This document shows positions 1 to 8,968 of a DNA stretch of 64,000 nucleotides, piece by piece. This DNA comes from Thermodesulfobacteriota bacterium (GTDB taxonomy: Bacteria; Desulfobacterota; Desulfobacteria; Desulfobacterales; JAUWMJ01): positions 26,739 to 90,738 of the forward strand of contig JAXHVO010000103.1 of assembly GCA_034189135.1 (NCBI GenBank), given 5' to 3'. The first letter of the stretch is position 1. Every line of letters starts with the position of its first letter. A model generated the notes under the pieces. It did no database searches. It saw nothing but the letters and a program-made list of their open reading frames with translations, and had not been told where the DNA came from. Made by a program: the position numbers and the translations under genes.

Positions 1-94
1 CATCCAGGGTGATCTCCTCCATATTCTGGCGGACGACTTTTTTAAAATATCTTTGCTGGAAGTTCGTTGGATCTAATGGCATATCATCTTCCAT
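1..94 (-). CDS. Unidentified protein, N-terminal fragment cut by window edge
   Basis: An open frame runs off the left edge on the minus strand. It starts at ATG 94 (MEDDMPLD) or ATG 82 (MPLDPTNF) and shows 31 codons, with a basic segment (RYFKKVVRQN) followed by MEEITLD. An in-frame stop lies just upstream, so the start is bounded. Too little is visible to name a family. Confidence 0.4.
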   Translation of the reverse strand, partial: MEDDMPLDPTNFQQRYFKKVVRQNMEEITLD

Positions 95-349
95 TCCACG
101 ATCTTCGATGAATCAGGGTTTGGTAATATTAACCATATGATAGCACCCACCGGCCGCGATGTCAAGCCGGAAAGGATCGCAGCCGAAAAGGATCGCTTGA
201 AAATACCAAAAATGAATTGGCAACACATTTCAATATATGATAACATATTGTTTTTATGGAAAGATTATAGAATAATTTCTTTTGTCGGTCAAGCACAAAA
301 GAACTGCAACCTGGGTGGCATCGTGCCGAATTGTCGCTATACTGTTTCT

Positions 350-545
350 CATAAATATATTCCGTTTTAAACGATGAAAAACTCGTATATAAGAAATCGT
401 AAAGAAAGAACTAATTGTCTGTATTATAATTAATTTCAATACTACAACTACTTCAATAAATTAACCATATTGCACTTAAGTTCTTTCTCAACGATTTCTA
501 ATACACTCAGACAGTTTCCTCATTTAAAACGGGACATATTTTTGA
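350..545. repeat. MITE-like inverted-repeat element, family A, copy 1
   Basis: About 196 bp in the gap between the edge gene and cysK. Its two ends are imperfect inverted repeats (CATAAATATATTCCGTTTTA at the left, TAAAACGGGACATATTT at the right). The same element occurs in opposite orientation at 35943-36137, with both end regions and the adjoining segments conserved (for example ACTCGTATATAAG and CACTCAGACAGTTTCCTC). No coding capacity. The rest of the 95-610 gap shows no gene. Confidence 0.75.
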
Positions 546-610
546 GAATTACTATAAACAGCTACCCACGTAAAGAAAGAAACGCCATTGCCAATGCAAA
601 AGATGGGATT

Positions 611-1540
611 TTAGTCGTCTTGGAAGAGATCGGTGCTCAGGTACCGCTCACCCGTACTGGGCAGGACAGCCACAATCTGTTTTCCCGAGTTTTCAGAGCG
701 TTTGGCTATTTCAAGGGCTACCGAGACCGCAGCACCGGAGGAAATACCGCATAAAATTCCTTCATGTCTGGCCAGATCTCTGGCAACTTCAAAAGCCTGG
801 TCACTGGTTACGGTGACGATCTCGTCAATAATCCCGGTATTTAGCACCTCAGGGATGAAGCCGGCTCCTATTCCCTGGATCTTGTGGGGACCGGGGTCGC
901 CCCCGGAGAGGACAGATGAATCGACTGGTTCAACCGCCACGGATGTAAAGGATGGTTTTCGCTCTTTGATCACCTCAGATATCCCGGTGATGGTTCCACC
1001 GGTTCCCACCCCGGCAACCAGGATATCCACACCCCCCGCTGTGTCTCGCCATATCTCCTCAGCCGTGGTCATCCGGTGGATCTCGGGGTTGGCCGGATTG
1101 CTGAATTGGTTAGGCATATAGGCGTCGGCGGACTCGGAAAGAATTTCCTGAGCTTTGTTGATGGCCCCTTTCATCCCTTCCTTTCCCGGGGTGAGGACCA
1201 GTTCCGCGCCCAGGTGCCTGAGAAGTTTTCTCCTCTCCACACTCATGGTTTCGGGCATGGTCAGGATAAGCCGATATCCCCTGGCCGCGCAGACAAAGGC
1301 CAGAGCAATCCCTGTATTCCCGCTGGTGGGTTCAATGATCAGGGTATTCTTGCCGATGAGACCTTGTTGTTCGGCCGCCTCAATCATGGCCAGGCCAATT
1401 CGGTCTTTGACGCTGCCCAGAGGATTCTTGAATTCCAGTTTGGCCAGAATATCGGCATGGAGTCCCTTGGAAATCCAGTTCAGCCGAACCAGGGGGGTGG
1501 AACCGGTTGTTTGGGTAATATCACTAAAGATCTCGATCAT
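611..1540 (-). CDS. cysK: Cysteine synthase A (O-acetylserine sulfhydrylase)
   Basis: PLP enzyme that makes cysteine from O-acetylserine and sulfide in the cytoplasm. The PLP lysine lies in GSVKDR (K45), the substrate loop is PTSGNTG, and the phosphate-binding loop is GTGGT; the length of about 309 aa is normal for CysK. I start at ATG 1540 (MIEIFSD) because GAGG sits 9 bases upstream; a GTG three codons earlier is possible. It is the last gene of a minus-strand series after nifU, nifS and cysE, so substrate synthesis (cysE), use (cysK) and sulfur mobilisation (nifS) are linked. No clear terminator is seen downstream. Confidence 0.95.
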   Translation of the reverse strand: MIEIFSDITQTTGSTPLVRLNWISKGLHADILAKLEFKNPLGSVKDRIGLAMIEAAEQQGLIGKNTLIIEPTSGNTGIALAFVCAARGYRLILTMPETMSVERRKLLRHLGAELVLTPGKEGMKGAINKAQEILSESADAYMPNQFSNPANPEIHRMTTAEEIWRDTAGGVDILVAGVGTGGTITGISEVIKERKPSFTSVAVEPVDSSVLSGGDPGPHKIQGIGAGFIPEVLNTGIIDEIVTVTSDQAFEVARDLARHEGILCGISSGAAVSVALEIAKRSENSGKQIVAVLPSTGERYLSTDLFQDD

Positions 1541-1568
1541 TTTCAACACCCTCTTTTTTCGGGTTTTG

Positions 1569-2534
1569 TTACGTTCCTAAAGAAGATTTTTCCTTAAAGA
1601 TCAGTTCGGGTTTTTTCAGAAAGACTTTGTTATCCGGCGGCACCGAATCGGTAATCCAAACATTCCCACCAATCACTGAACGAGCGCCGATCACCGTATC
1701 CCCTCCCAATATGGTAGCCCCTGCATAGATGGTCACATCATCCTCAATGGTGGGGTGGCGTTTTTTGCTCCTGAGTGCTTCCGCTGAATTTCTCGGCAGT
1801 GACAATGCCCCCAGGGTTACCCCCTGATATAGCCTCACATGATTCCCGATCTCTGTCGTCTCACCCACCACCACGCCGGTGCCATGATCGACAAAGAAAC
1901 TCTCTCCGATATGGGCGCCAGGATGGATATCGATCCCGGTCAGACTGTGGGCATATTCTGACATAATACGCGGGATCAAGGGAATGTCCTGATGATGAAG
2001 CTGGTGGGCCATGCGATATACTGTAACGGCAAAAAGCCCGGGATAACTGAATATAATATCGTCATAACCCTTGGCAGCCGGATCGCCCTCATACGTTGCC
2101 CGGACATCCTTGGCCAGCAGAGACCTCAACATAGGCATTTCACGGATGAAATCGATTGCAGATTCCTGGCCTCGTTCTTCGCAATGGGTGCAGGGTTGAT
2201 TATAGCGAAGACAATCATGCCTGATCGCAAGGGTAATCTGTTGGGAAAAGGCCTCAAAAAATGCGGTCACTTCCTGCCCGTAATAGTAGCTGAGATTCAC
2301 CTCGTCCACCCTTGACCGGATAAAGTAACCCGGATAAAGGATGCGTCTCGCCTGTTCAATCAGGTCTATGATCGATTTCTTCGAAGGAACGGGTTCCGGG
2401 CCCACATGATCAAAACATTCTCCGCTGTCACAGGTTTGCACCAGTTTGTCCACAATGGCCGGAATCTCTTCACGGAACCGTTCTGTGGCGGCAACCTCGG
2501 TTTTACACTGATCCTCTTTGTATGAAACATCCAT
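1569..2534 (-). CDS. cysE: Serine O-acetyltransferase
   Basis: Acetylates serine with acetyl-CoA to give O-acetylserine, the substrate of CysK encoded 28 bp downstream. A long helical N-terminal region precedes the left-handed beta-helix with typical hexapeptide turns ([36 protein letters not shown]). At about 320 aa it is the longer type of bacterial serine acetyltransferase. Two in-frame ATGs are close: 2546 sits directly on an AAGGGA motif, while 2534 has that motif 12 bases upstream. I prefer 2534, without certainty. Confidence 0.93.
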   Translation of the reverse strand: MDVSYKEDQCKTEVAATERFREEIPAIVDKLVQTCDSGECFDHVGPEPVPSKKSIIDLIEQARRILYPGYFIRSRVDEVNLSYYYGQEVTAFFEAFSQQITLAIRHDCLRYNQPCTHCEERGQESAIDFIREMPMLRSLLAKDVRATYEGDPAAKGYDDIIFSYPGLFAVTVYRMAHQLHHQDIPLIPRIMSEYAHSLTGIDIHPGAHIGESFFVDHGTGVVVGETTEIGNHVRLYQGVTLGALSLPRNSAEALRSKKRHPTIEDDVTIYAGATILGGDTVIGARSVIGGNVWITDSVPPDNKVFLKKPELIFKEKSSLGT

Positions 2535-2566
2535 AGCTAATACCATTCCCTTTTAAGCTAAATCCT

Positions 2567-3751
2567 TCAAACATCCGTGGTGCAGGTCTGCCCATCCGGT
2601 TTCCAGTATGGGGACAGGTTCCTCAATTTCTCAATGATGGGGGGAATCTTATCAATCACAAAATCGATCTCTTCCTCGTTGTTGTATATACTCATGCTGA
2701 ATCTAATGGAACCGTGGGCCATGGTGAATGGCACCCCCATGGCACGAAGGACGTGAGAAGGCTGCAGGGACCCGGATGTGCAGGCAGACCCTGAAGAAGC
2801 ACAGATACCTAATTCGTCCATCAACAGAAGAATGGCTTCACCTTCCACAAATTCAAAACTGATGTTGCTGGTATTGGGAAGACGGTTCAAAGATTCTCCG
2901 TTAAGTCGGCTGTTGGGGACCCGATTTAGGATCTCTTTTTCCAGTTTATCTCGTAAATATTTTACCCGGGTGTTCTCTTCCTCCATATTCCGGGCCGCTA
3001 GTTCACAGGCCTTTCCCAATCCAACAATACTGGCGGTGTTTTCAGTTCCTCCTCTTCGCCCCTTTTCCTGATGCCCTCCGATAAGGAAAGGAGAAAACCT
3101 GGTTCCCTTGCGCACATAGAGAACCCCTGTCCCTTTGGGCGCATGGATCTTGTGGCCCGACAATGAGAGCATATCAATGGTGTTGTTCTTCATATCAATG
3201 GGTATTTTACCCACTGCCTGAACCGCATCGGTATGAAAGATAATGCCCCTGTCCCGTGCCATTTTTGCGGCCTCTTCCACCGGAAAGATAACCCCTGTTT
3301 CATTGTTGGCCCACATAAGGCTGACAATGGCTGTATCACGGGTAAGACTATCTCGGTAACGGTCCATGTCGAGTTGTCCTTCTCTGTTAACTGGAATCTC
3401 GGTCAACCGATACCCTTTATTGGATAGGTGGGTGCCAAGAACCTTAACGGCGGGATGTTCCACCCTGCTGGTAACAATATGGGCCTTCCCGGTCTCGGTG
3501 GACATAGCGGACATGATTGCCGTGTTGTCACTTTCCGATCCGCAGCTGGTAAAAATGATTTCTTCAGGCATGGCACCAATGAGGGTCGCCACCTGCTCCC
3601 GCGCCTCCCGAATCTTGCTGTCCACCTGACCACCAAAGGAATAGGCACTGGAAGGGTTGCCGTAAAAATCGTCATAATAGGGCAGCATGGTTTCCAGTAC
3701 TTCCGGTGCCACCTGGGTTGTCGCGTTGTTGTCAAGGTAAATGGTTGTCAT
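2567..3751 (-). CDS. nifS: Cysteine desulfurase NifS
   Basis: PLP enzyme that takes sulfur from cysteine as a persulfide for Fe-S cluster assembly on NifU. It opens with YLDNNATTQ, has the PLP lysine in SGHKIHAPKG, and the catalytic cysteine in SSGSACTSG near residue 325, all typical of group I NifS/IscS. The 394-aa length is normal. The start overlaps the nifU stop by 4 bp (ATGA), which implies translational coupling. No nitrogenase gene is visible, so this is more likely the housekeeping Fe-S system, as is common in Desulfobacterota, than a nif-specific one. Confidence 0.95.
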   Translation of the reverse strand: MTTIYLDNNATTQVAPEVLETMLPYYDDFYGNPSSAYSFGGQVDSKIREAREQVATLIGAMPEEIIFTSCGSESDNTAIMSAMSTETGKAHIVTSRVEHPAVKVLGTHLSNKGYRLTEIPVNREGQLDMDRYRDSLTRDTAIVSLMWANNETGVIFPVEEAAKMARDRGIIFHTDAVQAVGKIPIDMKNNTIDMLSLSGHKIHAPKGTGVLYVRKGTRFSPFLIGGHQEKGRRGGTENTASIVGLGKACELAARNMEEENTRVKYLRDKLEKEILNRVPNSRLNGESLNRLPNTSNISFEFVEGEAILLLMDELGICASSGSACTSGSLQPSHVLRAMGVPFTMAHGSIRFSMSIYNNEEEIDFVIDKIPPIIEKLRNLSPYWKPDGQTCTTDV

Positions 3752-4572
3752 TGGGCCACCTCCTCAACGACCAGTTCGGGTAAGACCAGTTCCTGGAGCT
3801 TTTTTTCCACCAGGTTTTTAAAAGTCTGTTCAGAAGCATGGCATACGGCACAGGATCCCCGCTTGGCGACCAGAACGCGGTTTCCTACCACATCGATAAG
3901 CTCAACATCCCCGCCGTCATGCTTCAAAGACGGCCTGATTTCTTTTTCAATGGTCTCCTCGATCATCCTGATTTTCTGGATGTTGGTCAATTTGGGTTTG
4001 ACCACGGGCTTTTGTTCAGCTCTTACCGTGGCAATGATTTCTCGGATGTTGTCATGGCAGTTCTCGCAGCCGCCTCCGGCTTTGGTGTAGTTGGTGACTT
4101 CTTCAACCGTGGAAAGGTCATTTTCTCTTATCGCCTTCTCGATTTCCCGGTCGGTCACGCCAAAACATTCACAGACGATCTCACCCTCTTGTTGCTTTAC
4201 TCGTTCACCCTTGTATTGGGCAAGCGCCTGCTCGAGAGCCTGGCGTCCAAGTACGGAGCAGTGCATCTTTTCTTTTGGAAGACCCCCTAAAAAGTCGGCA
4301 ATATCCTGATTGGTGATCTTGTCCGCTTCCTCCACGGTCTTCCCCTTAAGCATCTCAGTAAGGGCTGATGCGGAAGCAATGGCGCTCGCACAACCAAAAG
4401 TCTGGAATTTGGCATCCGCGACCTTACCGTTTTCATCCACTCTTAAACTGAGTTTGAGAGCATCGCCGCATGCCATGGAGCCCACCTCACCAACAGCATT
4501 GGCGTTTTCCACTTCCCCGGCATTACGGGGTTTAAGAAAATGATCTTTCACTTTGTCAGTATATTCCCACAT
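3748..4572 (-). CDS. nifU: Fe-S cluster scaffold NifU (three-domain form)
   Basis: Scaffold on which Fe-S clusters are built from NifS sulfur. Three domains are seen: an IscU-like N-terminus with its three cysteines (MACGDA, TFGCASA, MHCSVLG); a central [2Fe-2S] domain with CECFGVTD and GGCENCHD; and a C-terminal Nfu domain with CAVC. The 274-aa length fits full NifU. ATG 4572 follows a strong AGGAGG. It is the first gene of the nifU-nifS-cysE-cysK series, so the promoter should lie in the gap just upstream. Confidence 0.95.
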   Translation of the reverse strand: MWEYTDKVKDHFLKPRNAGEVENANAVGEVGSMACGDALKLSLRVDENGKVADAKFQTFGCASAIASASALTEMLKGKTVEEADKITNQDIADFLGGLPKEKMHCSVLGRQALEQALAQYKGERVKQQEGEIVCECFGVTDREIEKAIRENDLSTVEEVTNYTKAGGGCENCHDNIREIIATVRAEQKPVVKPKLTNIQKIRMIEETIEKEIRPSLKHDGGDVELIDVVGNRVLVAKRGSCAVCHASEQTFKNLVEKKLQELVLPELVVEEVAQ

Positions 4573-4685
4573 CGGATACCTCCTTTCTTAATAACGTATC
4601 TGCAAACCCTCGATCTTTTATCGTATCTCTATAGTGTGTCTATGAGATCGTTGTGATAAAGGGAGTTTGAAATTTCAATATAATG

Positions 4686-4848
4686 GTGACCACTCATGTA
4701 GCAGGGCTGAAGCTAGTAATCCTGAAAGCTGAAGGGGTCAGAAACCACGCTGGCCGTACTTTGGCAGAAATATCTGATTTTTTCACCAAACGTGATTTCC
4801 CAATACTTCTTTTTCTCGCCGTCTTCAGCCTATCCCCCTGAGTAGTTA
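4686..4848. repeat. MITE-like inverted-repeat element, family B, copy 1
   Basis: A 163-bp element in the gap upstream of nifU. The left end (ACCACTCATGTAGCAGGGCT) and right end (CAGCCTATCCCCCTGAGTAG) are imperfect inverted repeats. A second copy lies at 33415-33574 and shares both ends plus an internal GCTGAAGGGGTCAG / ACTGAAGGGGTCAG segment. No coding capacity. The remaining part of 4573-5044 shows no gene; the nifU promoter probably lies at 4573-4680. Confidence 0.7.
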
Positions 4849-5044
4849 AAAATAACCTTATTTATTAGTATAATCACATTTTAGGGTTTGGCAATAGATA
4901 CACCCGGGGTATAGCTGCACCATGCAATACCTAAAGGCCTTTGCCAATCAGTACTTTCTTGGTCTGAGACTCATCTTTTTCTCTGTAGACAGGCAATAAA
5001 TTCAGCGGTATTTTCGGCCAGTTGGTAAACGCATACAGGGAGAG

Positions 5045-5941
5045 TTAGGGACCATCTTGATCTTCTTCTTCCATTGGTTTCCGCTCTCTTTCTTTTGCCT
5101 TGCCAATCAAATCGCCCGACTCAGTCCAGACAAGTCTGAAACCGGTGGTACGATATCTGCTGGCGGGATGACCCACATTCCGATTGGCAGAACGACACAA
5201 GTATCCCGGCCCGAACCAGCTCCCTCCCCGTCGTATCTTTCTGGTTCCCAAGTCAGTCCCCAGGGGGTCTGCCACGGCAAGTGTCCGGTAATCTTCATGC
5301 CGGTAAATGCACCATTCCCACACATTGCCATGCATATCGTAAAGTCTATAGGCATTGGGGGGATAACTCTTTACCGGAACCGCACCATCAAAGGCCATTC
5401 CCCGTGATTTTACATAATTAAGACATTCCCCTGATTTGATGCGGTTATTGCTGTACATAGCCCTGCTGCAATCAATCCTGCTCCCCCAGCTATAGGCAGT
5501 GGTTGTCCCAGCCCTGCAGGCGTATTCCCATTCCGCCTCTGTCGGCAGTCGATAAACCCCTTTTTCCCGTGCATTCAGCTTTTTTATGAATTTCATACAA
5601 TCATACCACGACACCCGCGCTACCGGCATATCACCGGTCCCCTTTCGCCGGCCGAAGAACCTCTTTCCCATGATCGCCCGCCACTGTTTCAGGGTCACCT
5701 CAGTGTCCTGCATGTAAAAAGGTTTGCTGATTGTAACCGGATGCTGTGCCTCGGTTTTTGACCGATGCGGCTCATCCGGCGGGCTCCCCATGGTGAATGT
5801 TCCTGCCGGGATTAAGACGAATTCCATACCCAATGGATGGTGAAAAACCGGCTCGGAAGCAAGCACCGGGTAAGGCGCAAAAAAGTATGCCAGCACAACC
5901 ATAAAAAAAAGGAAGGCTAATGTTTTTACTTTTTTTAACAT
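5045..5941 (-). CDS. Exported SUMF1/FGE-type domain protein
   Basis: An N-terminal signal peptide (hydrophobic TLAFLFFMVVLAYFF, then VLASEP) precedes a formylglycine-generating-enzyme-like domain. Family hallmarks are present: FVLIPAGTFTMGS, RLPTEAEWEYACRAG, DMHGNVWEWC, RRGGSWF and GFRLV. The C-terminal cysteine pair used by true sulfatase activators is not seen (the end reads TTGFRLVW), so a catalytic role in formylglycine formation is doubtful. It may be a binding or maturation factor in the envelope. It follows oppF on the same strand by 100 bp, and a functional link is possible but unproven. Confidence 0.85.
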   Translation of the reverse strand: MLKKVKTLAFLFFMVVLAYFFAPYPVLASEPVFHHPLGMEFVLIPAGTFTMGSPPDEPHRSKTEAQHPVTISKPFYMQDTEVTLKQWRAIMGKRFFGRRKGTGDMPVARVSWYDCMKFIKKLNAREKGVYRLPTEAEWEYACRAGTTTAYSWGSRIDCSRAMYSNNRIKSGECLNYVKSRGMAFDGAVPVKSYPPNAYRLYDMHGNVWEWCIYRHEDYRTLAVADPLGTDLGTRKIRRGGSWFGPGYLCRSANRNVGHPASRYRTTGFRLVWTESGDLIGKAKERERKPMEEEDQDGP

Positions 5942-6041
5942 CTTGGTCCGTACCTTTTCAATCTATTATAGTGATTGCCATAAATATAATTCGGGCCTGT
6001 GAATCCCCAGGGAAAATCAGCAATAGGCGTTTAATCCTTTT

Positions 6042-7049
6042 TCAACAACCTTTCTTAGCCCCATTGGTCGCATAAAAACAAGCCACCCAGTGGGAATCAT
6101 TCGTTTCTTTTAAAAGGGGTCTTTCCAGTCGGCATTTGGTTTTATTGGCAACCCTGCACCGGGTAAAAAAAGGGCATCCTGTATGTTCCACCGCCTCTCT
6201 CTCCAAAGAAAGTAAGGTATTATTTTGATTTGGCTCAGCGGACCGCCCAAACTTGGGCAGCGCATCAATCAAGGCCTGGGTATAGGGATGTTTGGGCTTT
6301 TGTATCACCTGATCTGCACTCCCCAGTTCCATCATATTTCCCTTATATATCACCGCAATACGGTCACACAGATAGCGGGCAGCCGCCAGACTGTGAGTGA
6401 TAAACAGAAGGGTGACTTCAAATTTTTCCCGCATCTCGAGCAGAATGTTGAAGATCTGGGCCGAGATAGAGGCATCAAGCATGGAAGTCGGTTCATCGGC
6501 GACCACAAAATCAGGGTTCAACACCATCACTCTGGCAATGGCCACCCTTTGCCTCTGACCACCGCTGAGTTGATGGGGATAACGGTTAACAAAATCATCG
6601 GGCGGAGAAAGACCGACTGCTTTCATTATCTGCCACACTTTGTCTTCTCTATCTTTGGCATTTCCTATTTTATGGATAACCAAGGGCTCTGAGATCGTAT
6701 CAAAGATCGAAAGCTGGGGGTTGAGAGATTGATAAGGGTCCTGAAAGATCATCTGGACCTTGCGAGGGAAATTTTTCAATGCCTTTCCCTTGAGCACTCC
6801 CATTTCAAGGCCTTTCAGGTATATTCTGCCTTGCTCCGGTTTTTCCAGTCGGGCAATTAAGCGACCGGCTGTAGTCTTACCGCTCCCGCTTTCTCCCACA
6901 AGACCAAATATCTCTCCCCTTAATATCTTGATGGATATCATATTGAGCGCAATGATATCCTTCCCTCGCGCACCAAAAAAGGATGCCCTGGATGCGTATT
7001 TTTTAACTATGCGTTCCAGCTCAATAATGGTTTCTTTACCGTTGTTCAT
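6042..7049 (-). CDS. oppF: Oligopeptide ABC transporter ATP-binding protein OppF/DppF-like
   Basis: One of two ATPase subunits that power a peptide importer at the inner membrane. Walker A is GESGSGKTT, the signature is LSGGQRQR, and Walker B reads VVADEPTSMLD. The C-terminal oligopeptide-transporter extension carries the usual cysteine group (CPFFTRC, CRLERP). The 335-aa length is typical. It is the last transporter gene of gshB-oppA-oppB-oppC-oppD-oppF and lies 8 bp after oppD. The substrate cannot be read from sequence. Confidence 0.93.
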   Translation of the reverse strand: MNNGKETIIELERIVKKYASRASFFGARGKDIIALNMISIKILRGEIFGLVGESGSGKTTAGRLIARLEKPEQGRIYLKGLEMGVLKGKALKNFPRKVQMIFQDPYQSLNPQLSIFDTISEPLVIHKIGNAKDREDKVWQIMKAVGLSPPDDFVNRYPHQLSGGQRQRVAIARVMVLNPDFVVADEPTSMLDASISAQIFNILLEMREKFEVTLLFITHSLAAARYLCDRIAVIYKGNMMELGSADQVIQKPKHPYTQALIDALPKFGRSAEPNQNNTLLSLEREAVEHTGCPFFTRCRVANKTKCRLERPLLKETNDSHWVACFYATNGAKKGC

Positions 7050-7057
7050 CTTGATCC

Positions 7058-8026
7058 TTACTTACAATCCGAACCACACTGATAACACAGGGTTTTGTGC
7101 CGCGGTGAATTTTCAATCCACACCGCTTCTCCAATTTTACATTCCGCCTTTGCGGTAGGACAGCGGTCACGGAAACGGCACCCGGGAGGTGGGTGGATCA
7201 GGTTCGGCGTTTCACCCGGAATGGGTGCAAGCCGGCTCTTTTCCCCTGTCAACGTCGGATAAGATGACAAGAGCGCCTTGGTGTAAGGATGAATCGGATG
7301 ACTGAAAACCTCTTCCCTGGAACCGTGTTCCACCAACTTGCCCGCATACATAATACCGATATCGTGGCACACGTCTGCCACGATGGAGATATCATGGGAA
7401 ATAAAGATCATGCTGATCCCGAATTCTTTTTGCAGCTTCATGATCTCCTTAAGAATCTGATCCTGAACAATCACATCCAGGGCGGTGGTGGGTTCATCTG
7501 CAATAATCAGCTTGGGTTTGCAGGCCAGTGCCATGGCGATGACTGCCCGTTGCTTCATTCCCCCACTGTACTGGTGAGGATAATCTCTCATACGGTTTTG
7601 AGGTATTCCAACAAGTCGAAAAAGCACTTCCACCTGTTCAAATGCCTCTTTTTTGTCAAGAGAAGCATGATGGGTAAGTATGGCCTCTGCAATCTGTTCA
7701 TTCACTCGGTGGACCGGGTTCAAAGCGTTCATGGCGGCCTGAAAGATCATGGCTATTTTCTGCCACCTGATTTTCCTCATTTCTTCATCCGGCTTTTGTA
7801 AGAGATCCACACCATCAAAAAGTATGCGGCCTTCCCGAATCAACCCATTGGGGGGGAGAAGCCTCATAAGGGCCATACCCAGGGTGGTCTTTCCACATCC
7901 GGATTCTCCGACAAAACCAAAGGACTTTCCCTCTTCCAATGAAAAACTGACATCTTCCACTGCATGGAGATAGCCCTTTTGGGTGTGATAACCGACACTC
8001 AGGTTTTCTACTTGTAGCAATGCCAT
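7058..8026 (-). CDS. oppD: Oligopeptide ABC transporter ATP-binding protein OppD/DppD-like
   Basis: Second ATPase subunit of the peptide importer. Walker A GESGCGKTT, signature YSGGMKQR and Walker B IIADEPTTALD are all intact. The C-terminal extension has the cysteine group CRFRDRC...C seen in OppD/DppD. The length of 322 aa is normal. The start lies 1 bp after the oppC stop, so it is expressed with the permease genes. Confidence 0.93.
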   Translation of the reverse strand: MALLQVENLSVGYHTQKGYLHAVEDVSFSLEEGKSFGFVGESGCGKTTLGMALMRLLPPNGLIREGRILFDGVDLLQKPDEEMRKIRWQKIAMIFQAAMNALNPVHRVNEQIAEAILTHHASLDKKEAFEQVEVLFRLVGIPQNRMRDYPHQYSGGMKQRAVIAMALACKPKLIIADEPTTALDVIVQDQILKEIMKLQKEFGISMIFISHDISIVADVCHDIGIMYAGKLVEHGSREEVFSHPIHPYTKALLSSYPTLTGEKSRLAPIPGETPNLIHPPPGCRFRDRCPTAKAECKIGEAVWIENSPRHKTLCYQCGSDCK

Positions 8027-8027
8027 T

Positions 8028-8960
8028 TTAATCGACTCCTGCCTCCTTCCTCAATCTCGGGTCAAGCACCTCATCCATGGCCCGACCCAACATATAAAAG
8101 GCCAACGTGATCAGGGAGATACAAATGCCCGGTGGCAAAAGCCAGTATGGGGCATTGAACATATGTCCGGTCTTCCACACCCACTGAAGCATCATGCCCC
8201 AACTGACCGTACTGGGATCCCCAAAGCCTAAAAAGGCCAAGGCCGCCTCAATGATAATCGCCGAGGTAACCCTAAAAGTCATGTAAAGAAAGGAAAGCGG
8301 CAATACGTTTGGCATGATATGCCTGAAAATGATTCTGCGATGTGAAGCCCCGGCCACCCTTGCGGCTTCAATGAAAGGCCTGTGCTTCAGGGAAAGGGTC
8401 TGGGCCCTGATCACCCTGGAGACCCCCGGCCAGCGGAACAATGCAATGATCAAAACAATGGTCCAAATGGTAAGCTTACCAAATAACGCGGCAAGCATCA
8501 GTACCACAAGCATGGTCGGCATAACCATGATCATGTCTGCCAGTCGCATCAGAAGCGTGTCAACAAATCTCCCCATATACCCGGCAATCATTCCTATGGC
8601 CGTACCAAGAACAATACTCATAAATGCGGCTGACACTCCCACCAGAAAAGCCACCCGGGCGCCGGCCAGGAGCTGGCTCAGGATATCCCGGCCCATGAAA
8701 TCGGTCCCCAGCCAGTGTCGCAGGCTCGGGCCCGTCGATTGGGTGATTTCCGGGTCCACTCCTGTCATGGGCTGGTACATGGAGTCTATCAGGGGTGGAA
8801 TAAAGCTGCAAACGGCCATCCCGGCAAACATCACCAGCAGGCTGAGACCTATCCTGCCAAGGAGATTTTTCTTATAGATTGCCCACCCGCCCCTAAGACG
8901 ATCCATCCAGGGGAATTTCTTTAAATGCCTTGTATGAGATTTCTCCATATTCGTTTTCAT
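8028..8960 (-). CDS. oppC: Oligopeptide ABC transporter permease OppC/DppC-like
   Basis: Inner-membrane permease subunit. It has an N-terminal cytoplasmic arm, an N-terminal TM segment (IGLSLLVMFAGMAVC), a periplasmic loop with LGTDFMGRDILSQLL (diagnostic of OppC), and the coupling motif EAARVAGASHRRIIFRHIMP. I choose ATG 8960; a TTG four codons upstream overlaps the oppB stop. Tight overlap with oppB supports one operon. Confidence 0.92.
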   Translation of the reverse strand: MKTNMEKSHTRHLKKFPWMDRLRGGWAIYKKNLLGRIGLSLLVMFAGMAVCSFIPPLIDSMYQPMTGVDPEITQSTGPSLRHWLGTDFMGRDILSQLLAGARVAFLVGVSAAFMSIVLGTAIGMIAGYMGRFVDTLLMRLADMIMVMPTMLVVLMLAALFGKLTIWTIVLIIALFRWPGVSRVIRAQTLSLKHRPFIEAARVAGASHRRIIFRHIMPNVLPLSFLYMTFRVTSAIIIEAALAFLGFGDPSTVSWGMMLQWVWKTGHMFNAPYWLLPPGICISLITLAFYMLGRAMDEVLDPRLRKEAGVD

Positions 8961-8968
8961 CAAATGAT

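Noticed and set aside
137..370. Small plus-strand open frame in the left gap
   Set aside because: No SD, no recognisable domain, and its end overlaps the family A repeat element.
633..1121. Plus-strand open frame opposite cysK
   Set aside because: It is the mirror of a clear cysK coding frame, with no homology features or ribosome site. Similar antisense frames throughout were dropped for the same reason.
3748..4572. NifU/NifS as evidence for nitrogen fixation
   Set aside because: No nifH, nifD, nifK or other nif genes are visible; NifU/NifS serve general Fe-S assembly in many Desulfobacterota, and here they pair with cysE and cysK.
5045..5941. Sulfatase-activating formylglycine enzyme
   Set aside because: The fold motifs are present, but the active-site cysteine pair near the C-terminus is not, and no sulfatase gene is near.
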